This document shows positions 21,663-33,577 of a DNA stretch of 64,000 nucleotides, piece by piece (position 1 is the first letter of the stretch; the number at the start of each line of letters is the position of its first letter). This stretch comes from Kwoniella bestiolae CBS 10118 (Eukaryota > Basidiomycota > Tremellomycetes > Tremellales > Cryptococcaceae). Made by a program: the position numbers and the translations under genes. Where the stretch lies: NCBI RefSeq assembly GCF_000512585.2, contig NC_089241.1, positions 6,900,001-6,964,000 of the forward strand. The letters run 5' to 3'. Below the pieces are notes generated by a model. The model worked only from the letters and a program-made list of their open reading frames with translations, had not been told where the DNA came from and did no database searches.

Positions 21663-22074
21663 CTTGTCTTTGTGTTTTGTTGTGAGGTATGTATGAATAG
21701 GAAGGGAGATGAAGATGAAATCGATGTTATTGCAATGCAAGCCAAGTGGATGGATGGTGTATCGGAGAATGGCTCAAAACGGGTTCAACCAATGATACAC
21801 GATCATTTGGGCTGAAAACTACCATACATGCTCTTAAATCAGTATCCCATTTAAGGTCCCTACATGCTTTCATGCGACACAGGCATTTTCCTAAGATGAA
21901 TGAACATTGAAGCATTCACAAGTAAATATATACAAAGTCAGGATCATACAACATACAGCATACAACATTAAATAGTATCCAAACGGAAGATAGCTCAGAA
22001 TATTCTATAGAACTCAACCCGTCAATCGAATTTCTCCCTTCACTGCTTCGCACCGCCAAAAAACAATCCGCATC
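21663..22074. promoter_or_regulatory. Bidirectional promoter region QCR8 / small membrane protein
   Basis: This 412-bp gap lies between divergent starts. CCAAT occurs at 21789-21793, 127 bp upstream of QCR8 on the opposite strand. CCAAT is the core of HAP-complex sites that control respiratory genes in fungi; function here is inferred. Confidence 0.45.
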
Positions 22075-22846
22075 ATGACCCTCCTCTCCTCCATCCTCGG
22101 ATTCAGCGCATTCGGTTTCGGCGCTAGATGTTTCCAGCTGGGCTTACAAAAGAGGCCTATCTTCGATGGTGAGTTGGGTATCCTTCTCACTAGGTATCTT
22201 GGGTAGAAGGTTCTTCTAGGTATCATGGGCTGGGGACCTTTGCGACCAATGAGAAAGAGGAAGGGAATTGAGAAGGACAGAGGACCAATGGTCATGGTAT
22301 CATTATGGCTCAGCTGGGTGGGCACAAGAATACAGATTGGATATTGGATATTACGGACAGAGAAGCTTTTCTAAAAACAATAACGAGGGAACGGGGACTG
22401 GGATAGATGCAATATCATCCACCCTTCGAAGGGCATGAGGGACGGAAGAAAATATAGAAGTAGGGATTAATAACATGAAATGCTAATCTCATCTCTACCA
22501 TCTACAGCTCCATCAGGTCACTTGATATCGACAGCAGCATTCGGCGTTTTGGGTTACGGAGCCTTCTACGCAGATAAGAAGCAGTACGTTTACGTTTTGT
22601 TCACATCGATATTTCACGACCACATAGCTGATGATTTGACGCTTATCTCCCTTTTCACCTTTTCTCAATATCCTCTATACCTCGCATTGACGATGACCGT
22701 TGCGCAATTCCTTCGAACCGATTATGGTCATGTCCCACGCTCGCAGAACCGCCCTCTTGGCAGAGAAGAAGAAGGTCCTCCTCGAGCGAAGGGAGAAGGA
22801 GAACTTGGAATGGCAAGCTACGAAAGGACAGGGTCATGCTGTATAG
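22075..22846 (+). CDS. Small membrane protein, possibly mitochondrial
   Basis: Three exons (22075-22168, 22508-22583, 22747-22846) give 89 residues. The product has two hydrophobic stretches (LLSSILGFSAFGFGARCF and LISTAAFGVLGYGAFYA) separated by a short loop (KRPIFDAPSGH), then a charged amphipathic tail (LLAEKKKVLLERREKENLEW). This two-helix plus basic coiled tail resembles small accessory subunits of respiratory complexes such as fungal complex I NUXM-type subunits or ATP synthase membrane subunits. I could not assign a family. Sharing a promoter region with QCR8 supports an OXPHOS role. The 339-nt first intron is unusually long for the window. Confidence 0.7.
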
Positions 22847-23151
22847 AATCATATCGATATATGCATTGATTGAGTGATACCTCGGAGAGGTTATTGGCTA
22901 ATATCACTGTCACTGTACTCAGCACCGTATTTGTTTGTGAAATGTAAGACCTAAATGGGTCGGAGTACTCGAGAATGGAGTTGAGCGTACGGTACTATAC
23001 AACCATGTCTCCCGGTCACGCGCACATGTATTCTTCTCAACTGAACAGTCGGAATACATCACCCACTATGCTGGTTAAAAGTGCTATTGTGCGACAAGTC
23101 TTGTCGTAGATGTTACAAATGCATGCATTCTAAACCACCCAGCACCCACAC
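22847..23151. other. Convergent intergenic region
   Basis: This is the 3' flank of the small membrane protein gene (+) and of TIF34 (-). No feature recognised. Confidence 0.4.
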
Positions 23152-25219
23152 CTACACCTCAACCTCAGGCTCAAGATCACCAAAAGGTCTCGACCTGAAA
23201 TAACTCTCATCGAACCAATGTACCCTTACGAACCCATCTTCAGCACCTGAGGCGTAGGCCTTTCCTTGAGGATGTACAGCGAGGGTGTTGATGGGGCCGC
23301 TGCGATATCAATATACATATTAGCTATTGACACCTATCTAGTCGAGGTGGCGATGGAAATCGAGGAGAAGGAGGTAGGATGTATGTTGAAAAGTAGACTC
23401 ACAAGTGTCCCTTCACTCTGCCTACTTCCTCTTCGAACAACTTATGCCAAAATCTCGATTCGAATTTACCAGCTCGCTGAGAGGTGGTAGTTACCGACAT
23501 GGCATCTTGACCACCACCGAGAATTATCTGGAGACATGAGACGTCTTAGCGATATGACAACCTGCCATACTGTCATAAATCAGAGGGGCACACCACTCAC
23601 GTATGGTCGTAATGGGGCGATACAAGCACTGTTCAAAGGAGTTTCGGTAGGGAACACTTTCATTTCTTCGAGGGTTTCTGAGTCGAAGATCTAATCGATA
23701 CAACCACAAATTAGCATCTTATCGTATGCGCAATTACGTTTTTGCGATCGAAATATCTTCCCCATCATTTCACTATTCCACTTCGTCATAGCTCTTCATG
23801 AACTGGGAAACCAAAGAACACAGTACCCACCCTAGCAGTCTTATCCTTACTACTCGTAATAAAATAAGTTCCATCCGGACTACCCTGAATATCCGTAATC
23901 TCCCCCGAATGAGCATCATCTATGTAATTCACCTCCTCCCCAGACTTCACATCGTATTTCGCCACCTTTCCTGACTCGTGGCCTGTCAATATGTATTCCG
24001 ATAGAGGTGTCCAGAGGGCGACGGTCGCCTTGGAGCCGGAGAGGGTCATGGTGGTTATGGGGGTGGTGGTTTCTGGGTGGGTGGGTTAGCCAGGGCCAAT
24101 ACACATATATGTCATGCCAAGGATGGATAAGAGGTATTGATGACTCACGCTGCGTTGGTTCATCCCTGTTGATCTTATATATCCTGATAATTGATGGTTG
24201 TCCACTTCGCTGTTCGGTGATAGATAAGATGGTGTCGTCCTCCTCGCTGCGAGTATCAGGGAGATCCAATCAGTAAACACATCTAAAACGGGAGACTGAA
24301 TCTCGTCGACCTTCTTGCTACTGCACACGTTCAAGAAAACGAGATATCCTCAACACTCCTTCCAACGTCCCAGCACGACGATCATCCCAAAGAGCGTACA
24401 TTTCGAGCTCGATTCCCCTATTCCAACGGCAATCATGACCTGCAATTGAGACTTCACTCACTTCCATGCGACCCTCTTAACAGCCGTCAAGAAATCCCAA
24501 GTGAAGAGGCATTTTCCCGTTGAAATCTCCCACAACTTCATTGTGTTGTCCGCAGCCCCAGTGATGAGGAATCGAGTCTGGGCTGTGTGTCGAAGGTAAA
24601 GCATAGTCAGTCAAACTGCGATTAAGCGATTGCATTTCCAAATGGAAAGCTGGAATTTGGTTCTATGCGCATCTTTCCGCTCGATGTCTCCTCATTCCGC
24701 CTTTTCTTCCTCCTGTGATTCCATCATCTCGTTCCGCGCAGAACTCATATTCATTTCTTCTAACAGCATTGTTCCCATCGCTCTGCCGTCCATCTAAACC
24801 CCACCTGAAGCTTTCTCTACGCATCCTCCTATTCACCTCGAGAGATAAAAATCAAAGTAAGACTCACAATCAACAGCGACCGTCCACACCGTACCATTAT
24901 GTCCCCCATCCCCCTTTATCCCCCCAAACGTACCCAGCCTCTCACCATTCGAAGTGAACCAAGCATTGACTACTGAATCTTTCGAGGCAGAGAACAGAAG
25001 GTCTCCCTCGAAGTTGAATACGATTTGGGTGAGGGAACGCTCGTGGCCTGTACAATTCCAAAGATACTATATCAGCCGTATGTTCAACATCAAGGAACGA
25101 GTGTGAGGGAGAAAGGGAGAAGGACAGACAGACCTTGTAGGATGATTGGTTTCTATCATTCAAAATATTATCAGTTTTCCATTACGGTTTCCAGGGGCGT
25201 CCAGCTGATTACTCACCAT
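23152..25219 (-). CDS. TIF34: Translation initiation factor eIF3 subunit i (WD40)
   Basis: This WD40-repeat scaffold subunit of eIF3 acts in cytosolic translation initiation, bound to eIF3b and eIF3g. Signatures: N-terminus MKPIILQGHERSLTQIVFN, TGAADNTMKLWEISTGKCL (around residue 65), LTGHESGKVAKYDVKSGEEV, ITSSKDKTARV, and the end GPINTLAVHPQGKAYASGAE then DGFVRVHWFDESYF. At least eight introns interrupt it. The start is unusual: ATG at 25217-25219 is followed at once by a GTGAGT donor, so coding exon 1 is only the start codon. Exon 2 (25134-25152) is 19 nt. The C-terminus ends in a short acidic tail, LEPEVEV. Confidence 0.93.
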
Positions 25220-25560
25220 CTTGCTTGATTATCTGGCCTTTTGATGTGTAGGTGTATATAGCTAGTTTGATGATGTATTCACCTTTTCAATACTCCCAAC
25301 CTCGAACAATGGACAATTGAACATCCTGCTCGACTTTTGAAATCTCATACAAGTCAAAGTGGCACATGGTCGGTATTATACGGGGTTATCCCATTTTGGC
25401 GCAGATTTTCATTATCACTTTGTATTTGCCACCCAACTGCATTGAAACGTAATTTACATGCATCATCGCAAGACCAAGGGGTATATAGAGTAATATATGG
25501 TACAGTATATGAATAACACGACGAGCTCTTGACCTCCACAAGTAGGGGGGAACAAATAAC

Positions 25561-26747
25561 CTAAAACCTCTGCTTCATCCTTGCTCCTACCATCTTCAAG
25601 TGGGCGTATACTTTGCCTAATCACATCAAACCCGGTATATCAGCTGTGTTCCTTGTGTCATAGGTCACGATAACCCAGAGCTCACCTGGTGGAGAACCCA
25701 AAATCAAAGACACGATCGCATCTCTGGCAATCTTGATGTTCTGCACTGAACCTAGGATATGTATATGTCTAATGACCGTAAAACCATCAGCTATAGTCCA
25801 GGTAAAGCTACAGTCCAGGTAATGGGGGGGGGGGGATAGAGATTGATGACTCACGTGTCTGCCAAGACTATACGAGTCCTACTGGCATTCTCGATTGAGA
25901 ATTTCACTTTACCACCTTCACCTGCTATACGACCTGCGATCATACCATACTACATTAGCTTGACATTGGGAGATGAGGAAGAGTAAGCTGGACCCACCGA
26001 TAGCTCTTGATAAGTGATCACCATGCAAGGTCTTTACATCTTTGATCTCGAATGAATCGAGGTACAAGTCGTCTAATCGGAGTAATGCCAGAGCGTCCTA
26101 TTCACGCGAACATACATGAGTCCATGTCTCCACACAAATCCACAAGAAGTGGAGAGAGAGAACTTACATTAACGTCAAATCCTAATGAGAAGGCTTTAAC
26201 GAAATCCGCTCCTTTCTGAATAGCACCCGAGTCTACCGTGTGACCTGAAGTCTATACGCAAGAATCCATCAGCACACCTCTCATAATATCCAAACCCCTT
26301 CTCCTTCCTCGAGACAGAAAGATTGAATAAGGAGAATTCATGACCCACCTTGATCTCCACAGCCCTCCTCTGAGTATTCATCCTAACCTGCAACCCCAGC
26401 ATATCCACCATAGGAGTATACAAGTTTACCCACTCCTTCTTGAGAGGAGTCATCCGATGGGGAGGGATGGGTATCCTCCGGAACTCTCCCTTGAGTACAC
26501 CGTTGCTCTGGGATTGAGGCAAGGGAGCGAATCCTGAGCCACTCGCAGCACCACTGGCACTTGTACTAGCTTCAGCTGTGGCGGGAGTAGAGTTGGAGAT
26601 TACTACATCGTCATCGTCTATATCCATGGATTGCTCGACCACCTTGGCTGGGGTGGGTTTCTTGGATTTCTGGGAGACGAGAGAGAGGGTCGGTTGAGCT
26701 TCGAGTTGAGCTTGGAGGGCTTTTTGTCTGTGAGATTTATGGGCCAT
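25561..26747 (-). CDS. PNO1: Ribosome assembly KH-domain protein Pno1/Dim2
   Basis: Pno1 (Dim2) binds pre-40S particles near the 3' end of 18S rRNA and recruits the Dim1 dimethylase and Nob1. Seen: a variable acidic/Ser-rich N-terminus, then RRIPIPPHRMTPLKKEW, the first KH-like part (MNTQRRAVEIKTSGHTVDSG), DFVKAFSLGFDVNDALALLR, and the second KH domain with DHLSRAIGRIAGEGGKVKF, NASRTRIVLADTHIHILGSV and the end KVYAHLKMVGARMKQRF. Several short introns interrupt it; one contains a run of 12 G (25824-25835). ATG 26747 is the first in-frame ATG. It is divergent from the RING gene at 27220. Confidence 0.93.
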
Positions 26748-27219
26748 GTTGAATGTGGTCTCTGCTGTGTTCAATGATTAGAAGGTGAAGAGGTATTGAT
26801 GGTCTCTTTGCTTATAGTGTTATGACAGTTTGTATGACGGTTGAAGGATCTGTTTTGGCAAATCTCAAAAAAATCAAAAGCTCACACAGGTGGTCAACTT
26901 TTAACCGTAAACCCTGAACGTGGGTGAACGTACTAGTACTACACGTGGCATTAATCAGCTGTACAAGCATTAATTGTGATAAGGTCGAACCTGTATAAAA
27001 CAGTTAACTGTACACCCGTGGGAATGTATTTGCTACGTGCCTGAAAACACCTCGTAAAATCAAATCAGTCAACCTTGGGATTCAACTTCCTTGCCACCAT
27101 ACTACCTATCTACTATCTTCATTTCTACTTTGAATTTCAATCCATAACATCAGCTCAAGTCTCCACTCCTCCTTCACTTCTTCTTCTCTTACACACAGCT
27201 GGAGAAAGGCTTTCCAACC
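26748..27219. promoter_or_regulatory. Divergent promoter region PNO1 / RING gene
   Basis: This 472-bp gap lies between head-to-head starts. It is AT-rich in the middle with pyrimidine-rich leader sequence before 27220. No defined factor site was recognised. Confidence 0.4.
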
Positions 27220-29639
27220 ATGCCGCCCACTACAACCTCCTCCATAGCCCCACACAGAAAAGCAGCCGCCTCGCCGTTCCACAAACCCGCACAATCCCGT
27301 AAACCATCCAACCGAACCAAAGACCTCGCTTCGAAGGAGAACCAGAAGGGAAGAGATATACCAATCAAGACGGAGGATGGAAGTCACCTCGTCCTTCAGG
27401 CTCAAGCTCCCCCTCCGCCCGTATCAGAGAAAAAACGAAAAAAGAGAAAGAGGAAGTCTCTTGAGCCTAGCATCGCCGCCGTGGTGGAAGCTAAACCATC
27501 TGTGGAGAGTCGGATCAACGCTATGATAGAGGAGGAACGAAAGCCGTCAGACTCAAAGGTTCTGAAGATGCTTAATGATCTTAGGGCTCCTCCTAAAGGA
27601 TCACCTAGATCTTCTCCCGAGCCGGAGGTTCAGGTGGAGGATGAGAATGAATCTCTTCCAGTCGGTAATGGAGATGAGGATGTAGAAATGGATCCGCTGG
27701 GAAGTATCACATCAAAGTCATTGCAATCATCAGACAATATCGCTACCACTTCCTCACAGCGGGGCCGTAACCCTAGTCCCACCAAATCACCTATCATACT
27801 CAAAAAAGAAAAGGAGCGACTCCGCAAGAAGAAGGATAAAGAGGCCAGACAAGCGTTCGTAGCTGAACAGAAAGCTCGAGTGGAGGAAGAGGCCCTTGAA
27901 GCGAGGGAGAAAAAGGAGAGAGAAGAGTTGAAGAAAGCTGCGGAAGACGAGTTGGAGAAGGTTAAGTCACAGATTGATGAAATCCGTAAAGAAGCTGAGA
28001 AATTAAGGGGTCAGAATGAAGAGATGCATAATAGGAATCATGAGCTGAAAGAAGAGGAGAGCAGAATGAAAGCGAAGACCGAAGAAGAGAAGAAGAGACG
28101 GTCGGATCAGGAACTGCAGAAGGTGAGGGAGGAGAAGAGGAGGCAGAAGGAATTGCAAGATCAGGTTGAGGAGGCGCAGAATCGGTTGAATGAGATGAAG
28201 GAGAAATACGAGAGTGAGAAGATTGATAGGGAGAAGAAGGAACAGTTGATTGAGGTGATGAAGAAGCAGACTGAGGAGAGTAAGAAGAAGAATGGTGAAA
28301 GCGCAGTTGTGAGTCATCCCATCTTGTGACTTGTGAATGATACGCATGTTTACCTTTATATCCTGATAGGCAATCAAGAATCACGAGAACATCAAGAGTG
28401 CTATTGCTCACGCTTTGGAATGTCCGATCTGTTTACATACTGTTGACGATCCCTATGTGTGAGTTCAGTTCATCTCTACCGTCACGTCATGGGATGTTGG
28501 CTTATATCGTCACTGTAGCCTTTCATGCGGCCATATCGCCTGTAGACAATGGTGAGTCATCCAACTCTCTGCCATCCACCTCATAAAGCTTGAAAATTAA
28601 ACCCTTCCTTACCTAGCCTGGTCGACTACTTCCGATCCCCCACCGCGCTGAAACACGGATACCCCGACGCTATCACCCCCGAAACCGACCTCTCATTCCG
28701 AACGAAAGTATGCCACGTCTGTCGATCTCACGTCCTTCGCAAACCCGCACGACTATTCTTCCTTCGAGCGGTCCTAGAACCACTGGGATTATTTCAATAT
28801 GATAATCTTCCTCCTCCCGGCTCGGAAGAGGTTGATCCGTGGGAAAATATCTTCCCGGCGGATCCATACACTTATAAATTGTATGATCCCACGGACGATA
28901 CCACGAGATGTCCGGAATGTATGGGCGAGATAGTAGATTCCGTTTGTCAGGGGTGTAATTTGGATTTCAGTGAGGGTAGTGATGTGGGGGAAGATGAGGA
29001 TCTGATAGATGGCGAGGAGGAGTCGGTTAGAGGGAGTGTACTGGGTGATGAGGATGTCATTAGGTTTGTAGATGATATGGCTGAAGATGATGGCGATGAG
29101 GATGGATCCTCCTCGACAAGCTCAAGTGATGAAGATGGTGGAGAAGGTACTGGTACTGCTCGTTCTAGGAGATTTAGGAATGCTCCGCCACCTCCCCCTC
29201 CTATCGGTAATCTGTTGAACATCTTAGAAGGGTTAGACGACGAAGCTGAAGATGATGATGGGTCGTGGGGATCGAGCGAGGAGGATGAGAGGGAACCGAA
29301 CTCTGAGGATGAGTATGGGGGATCGTTCATTGATGATGGTGGTGAGGAGGATGATGAAGAGGGAGAGGAAGATGTATCTATGATTGATGTTGAGGCTGCT
29401 GAAGGAATTTCTGGGGACGAGAGTGAGGATGAAGTACCTGTACGAAGGTGAGTATTACACGGTATATCGAGAGTAGTATGCTAATCTCGTGTGCATCCAG
29501 ATCAAGAGTCAGATCAAGAAGGACGCGAACCGATCCCGACGAAGATAGTGACAGTGAGGATCAACCTGTCTTCACTGGTAGCAGACCACGAAGAGGGAGA
29601 TCCCAGGCTGTTGTTATCTCTGATGATGAGAGTGATTAG
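27220..29639 (+). CDS. RING-finger protein with long coiled coil, candidate E3 ubiquitin ligase
   Basis: Five exons (27220-28308, 28370-28458, 28519-28551, 28617-29447, 29501-29639) give 726 residues. Residues 1-190 are disordered and basic with Lys-rich clusters (KKRKKRKRKS). About 190-360 form a long charged coiled coil. A C3HC4 RING follows, split over three exons: LECPICLHTVDDPYV, LSCGHIACRQC, then KVCHVCRSHV. A second Cys cluster (CPECMGEIVDSVCQGCNLDF) and a long acidic Ser/Asp/Glu-rich tail ending VVISDDESD complete it. RING plus second Cys cluster suggests a nuclear E3 ligase, with some similarity to CHFR-type ends, but no FHA domain is seen. The ortholog is not assigned. Confidence 0.85.
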
Positions 29640-30330
29640 AAGAATTACCTTACGATTTAATCATGTTGTTTTTGCATTCTTATGAGATACCTTTACCCCG
29701 CATTCATCAAATATACGTATACGCTATCTTGTGTGTTAATCTACTACAGTTATATGTTGTCATGTTGTTACTTAGCTTTTATCCATACCATATATGTTAT
29801 ATAGATTACACCACATGAATTATCATTGTCATGCGAAATCACAACGAGCTGAACTGAACTGTACAATGAGTCCAGGTATATACACCCTGTCTTGCACGCT
29901 TAACGCATCTCATGCACGATATGCACGATGACAGTCTCATGGTGACACTACAGTTTACAACCAGTACGAGCATGAGTACAACACCCATCGGCATGCTTAC
30001 CTTTTGGTGACATAAGCAAAAGTGGAGGTGAGCTGATTCCCGAGAAATACGGAGTGAATATTTATCGGCTAATCATCGTTTGGTTCAGTCCGGTTCCGGC
30101 GATGTGTACGATTGTGACTGTGACGTCTTCTCTATGGAATATTTACAAAGTTTGGCCTGGTGAGTATCTCTTGGTGGAGATGGTCAAAAGCCGAGGGTGG
30201 TTGTTATTAAGCAAATACTAGTACTGTACATCTTGACTTGACATATAAATACCTGTAATAGCTCGTCACGATCATTCAATTTCTTTCTTTCCACCATATC
30301 AATAGCAATCAAAACGAGAAACCCAACACG
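29640..30330. other. Intergenic, upstream of MDR reductase
   Basis: 690 bp without a supported gene, between the RING gene and the reductase on the same strand. The ORF at 30184-30603 (-) is antisense to the reductase promoter and exon 1 and is not supported. The last 100 bp should contain the reductase promoter. Confidence 0.4.
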
Positions 30331-31934
30331 ATGTCTCAACAAAATAAACAAGTCGTACTTAATGAACGACCCGCCAGAGGTCCTATCACCGATACCACCT
30401 TCCGAACTCAGCAAGGTGAGATCAGGCAGCCTGGGGAGGGAGAGGTGTTGGTGAAAGTTGAATATGTTTCTATTGTGAGTATCATCGTCTGTAGATATAC
30501 ATTGGGATCGAGATGTGCACGGGGGAATCATCGATACCTCCTCGTGCCCTTTATCCCTATCGCTCTCCCTCGTGTTTACACGATAAGCTGACATTTTCAA
30601 CACCTAACAGGACCCAACAATGAGAGGCTGGGTCGACGATGTGAGATCATATCTCCCACCAGTTCAGATCGGAGCTGTGATGCGTGCTGGTGCTCTTGGG
30701 AGAGTGGTCAAGTCGAACTACGAGAACCTCAAGGAAGGGGATCTCGTACAGCACATCTTTGGTTGGCAAGAGTATTGGACTGGGCCTGGTAAAGACATTC
30801 AAAAGAGGGTGTGAGTGGGCGCGGGCAATCGAGCTATTATACTCCTCATTGTTCATTCGTTCGCCTCACAATGACAGTTCGCTGATTTTCATTTGACCTT
30901 TCCAATGTAGTACCCCCGAAGGTGGAAGGGATATCGATCACATGGGATTGTACGGTCTGACAGGGATGACTGCTTATGTCGTGAGTTGCGCTCTCCACCG
31001 TACGGGACAAACCATTCTATCCCTAGTTAAAATATGTGTAAAATACATCGCTGATCAGGAATTATAGGGTCTCTTCGAAATTGGTCAACTCAAGGACGGT
31101 GATCACGTAGTCATCTCAGGCGCAGCGGGTGCCGTCGGACAGGTGAGCACACCCACTCCGACCACATGATACCAAGCCCTTCCTCCTGATGCTGACGGCA
31201 GATGCCAAAATGAACACAATAGATCGCCACGCAAATCGCCGTCGCCCACCCCAAATGCACCGTCACCGCCATCGCGGGCTCTCAAGAGAAACTCGACTAC
31301 CTCAAGAAGTTGGGTGCTCACAATGTATTGAACTACAAGGATTCAGACTTCAAGAAGAAGTTCAAGGCGGTCGGTCATATCGATGTGTACTTTGACAATG
31401 GTGAGTACGACCATTCATATCAAACTGTCATATCACACACGATTTACGTGTGTATGATTATCGCTGGATGTATTGCTGATATGGGCTGGAATATGTCTTA
31501 GTCGGTGGTGAGATCCTTGATCTCGCTCTGGCTCAACTCAACCCCTACGCACGAATCATCGCGTGCGGTGCCATCTCAGCGTACAAGTGAGCATCCCAAC
31601 CGTATACCACATGGCTGGGTGATGAATACTGATGATCTGGGTAACTTTACCTAGCGCCGAAAAGCCCGCACCAATCTACAACTACTTTAGCCTCATCTCC
31701 ATGAAATCCACAATGCGAGGATTCATCGTCATGGACCATGCCAACAAATTCGCAGAGGGTTCTAAATACCTTGCTGGACTGGTTAAGGAGGGAAAGATGA
31801 AGGCGGATTATCACGTCACCTATGGACTGGACTCTTGTGTGGGTACGTTGAGAGATATGTTCGAGGGGAAGAACTTTGGTAAGACACTTGTTAGTCTTAA
31901 AGATCAGAAGGAGGAGGAGAAAAGTAAATTGTAG
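30331..31934 (+). CDS. NADP-dependent MDR oxidoreductase (prostaglandin reductase/2-alkenal reductase type)
   Basis: Seven exons (30331-30474, 30611-30810, 30911-30980, 31068-31142, 31223-31400, 31502-31586, 31655-31934) give 343 residues. This is the zinc-independent medium-chain reductase family that reduces alpha,beta-unsaturated carbonyls with NADPH. Seen: GEVLVKVEYVSIDPTMRGWV near residue 40, the substrate loop MRAGALGRVV, the Rossmann motif VVISGAAGAVGQIATQIA, AIAGSQEKLDYLKKLGAHNV, YFDNVGGEILDLAL and the C-terminal ISMKSTMRGFIVMDH. Length matches the family. Inferred to act in the cytosol in detoxification of reactive aldehydes and ketones. Confidence 0.9.
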
Positions 31935-32057
31935 ATTAGATCTTACACCAACTTGAGGAACGACATGCATGTGTATTGACACACAGTTTCCATCTGGTTC
32001 GTATATGCCTATACTTGGGCAAGTCACCGTGTACAATGTCAACCCCGTATGGACGAG

Positions 32058-32540
32058 TCATAATTTGGTAGCATAACCCCCACCGTTTTCACTGCCCTCG
32101 ATGTCGGAATCAATATCGGTATTTGGGTTGGTATCTGCAGCGTGTGCGTCGCAACTTGAAGACGACCAAGACATCAAGCTAGAAGGAGGCATCGCAGAAT
32201 CCAATTCTTCGTCCTTGAAGATATCCGATCTATTCGGAGTATCAACGTCAGCATCGAGGCGTGTTGGTATGATACCGTCCTCGTTAGCAAATCCCAGCAT
32301 GATTTCCAATACGTCTTCCACCTGTTCGCAAGGTAATTGAGAGAGCTGAGAGTCAAGAAGGCTTTTTAGCTCCTGTTCAGAATACGAGTGTTTCAAGTAT
32401 TCCGGATGATGAGTGGTCTTGAAGATTGATGGCAAGATCCGCCAGGGTATTGATCTGTGGTTCTTGCTGCTCTTGGTGGATTTCGGTAAACGCTTGGAAC
32501 GTATCTGATTTGTTCGTATCCGTTTATCGTACAAACCCAT
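32058..32540 (-). CDS. Hypothetical protein or 3' exon, unrecognised
   Basis: A 160-residue ORF with a basic start (KRLPKSTKSSKNHRSIPW), a middle helix-rich part (HSYSEQELKSLLDSQLSQL) and an acidic, Ser-rich end (SWSSSSCDAHAAD then DIDSDIEGSENGGG). It is not recognised. Codon composition looks coding, and it lies 122 bp downstream of another unrecognised minus-strand gene. It may be an independent gene, or a 3' exon of that gene if an intron skips its stop. Confidence 0.4.
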   Translation of the reverse strand: MGLYDKRIRTNQIRSKRLPKSTKSSKNHRSIPWRILPSIFKTTHHPEYLKHSYSEQELKSLLDSQLSQLPCEQVEDVLEIMLGFANEDGIIPTRLDADVDTPNRSDIFKDEELDSAMPPSSLMSWSSSSCDAHAADTNPNTDIDSDIEGSENGGGYATKL

Positions 32541-32662
32541 CAGGGAATGACACCATGTTGTGGTTGATGGTTCGAGCTTGCTACGCTCGGAGCGCCATTC
32601 TCCGACTGTCCCTCCTTTGGTTATCTACTCGAATCTGCCTTAGCTCACAACTTCCCATAGGC

Positions 32663-33577
32663 TCATCGCGGGATACTCAGACTTAAGCATCTGGCACATA
32701 ACGCGACTTCGTCCCCCCCATAAAGCTCACAGATCACCTGGCACCGCCCTTCCTCGTCTACCCCACGTCCGTACTTCTTGTGGCTAGTTGTCTCCTGCGA
32801 TTGATTAAGAGCTGTTCTCGGGTTGAGTACCCTTCGTCCCTCGCATCGTGCGGTACGAGTTATGATATTCTTGATCTTGCTCCGAGCTGTTGTTCCGTCC
32901 GTTTCTTCCTCAATGCTAACGGCCGCTACATACTCCGTCCACGACGGAGCATCATCGTCCTCCTGACTGGGATTCTGCCTCTGTATCGTGTTCCTTCCAG
33001 AATTCCGGATACGAGACATACCACTCCACCTCTTTGACCTGTCCTCATCATGTAATTGTCTATGACTCCCTTTCCTCTTTCCCAACAGCTGGACCCCTTC
33101 GGGTTTTCTGCCCGATACTAGGTCGAATTTGAGATGTTGCCACGCTTTCGGGTGCAGCCCTTCCAACAGACATCTTCGTTTATAGGAGTCATGATCTTCA
33201 ACACCATGCCTTATGACGTTGGTAGTTCGCTTTGCAAGTTGGATAGTAATCGACCGACCTGGTCAGCTCATTCGTAACATTTTCATTTTTGAAGTATTGA
33301 GCTGCAGCTTTACGGTGACTATACAATTTGGACTAACGACCCAGACATCAGCGAGGGACTTCCGAACAGTTCAGACGATTGGACAGCACCCACGCATGCG
33401 CGACAGATTAGCGGGAACATCCTCACCGTCAGACCATTTCATTGTATGCCCCGAGACTTCAGTATCATCCTCGTTGATCTGTGCCTTCTCGGAAGTTTTA
33501 TCGTCAGTAATTGAACCATAACCGTACGGACAAGGGCACGGAACCAATGTGAATCCCTGGTTTTTCTTGTTCCCCAT
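32663..33577 (-). CDS. Hypothetical protein, unrecognised
   Basis: Two exons (33394-33577 and 32663-33258) join in frame (phase 1) to give 259 residues. The N-terminus has CPCPYGYG in the first 25 residues. The body is basic and hydrophilic (LHPKAWQHLKFDLVSGRKPE, then Lys/Arg-rich and acidic stretches), and the end holds Cys pairs (CQVICELYGG then LCARC). No family recognised and no signal peptide or membrane segment seen. The frame fit supports a real gene, but low-complexity content leaves room for doubt. Confidence 0.5.

Noticed and set aside
24715..24957. 80-codon + strand ORF inside TIF34
   Set aside because: Antisense to a TIF34 intron and exon; product is Ser/Pro rich shadow.
25824..25835. 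Run of 12 G as a possible regulatory G-tract
   Set aside because: A single homopolymer in a PNO1 intron, without the spaced G-runs a quadruplex needs; probably replication slippage.
28947..29330. 127-codon minus ORF opposite the RING gene tail
   Set aside because: Ser/Pro-rich mirror of the Asp/Glu-rich coding strand.
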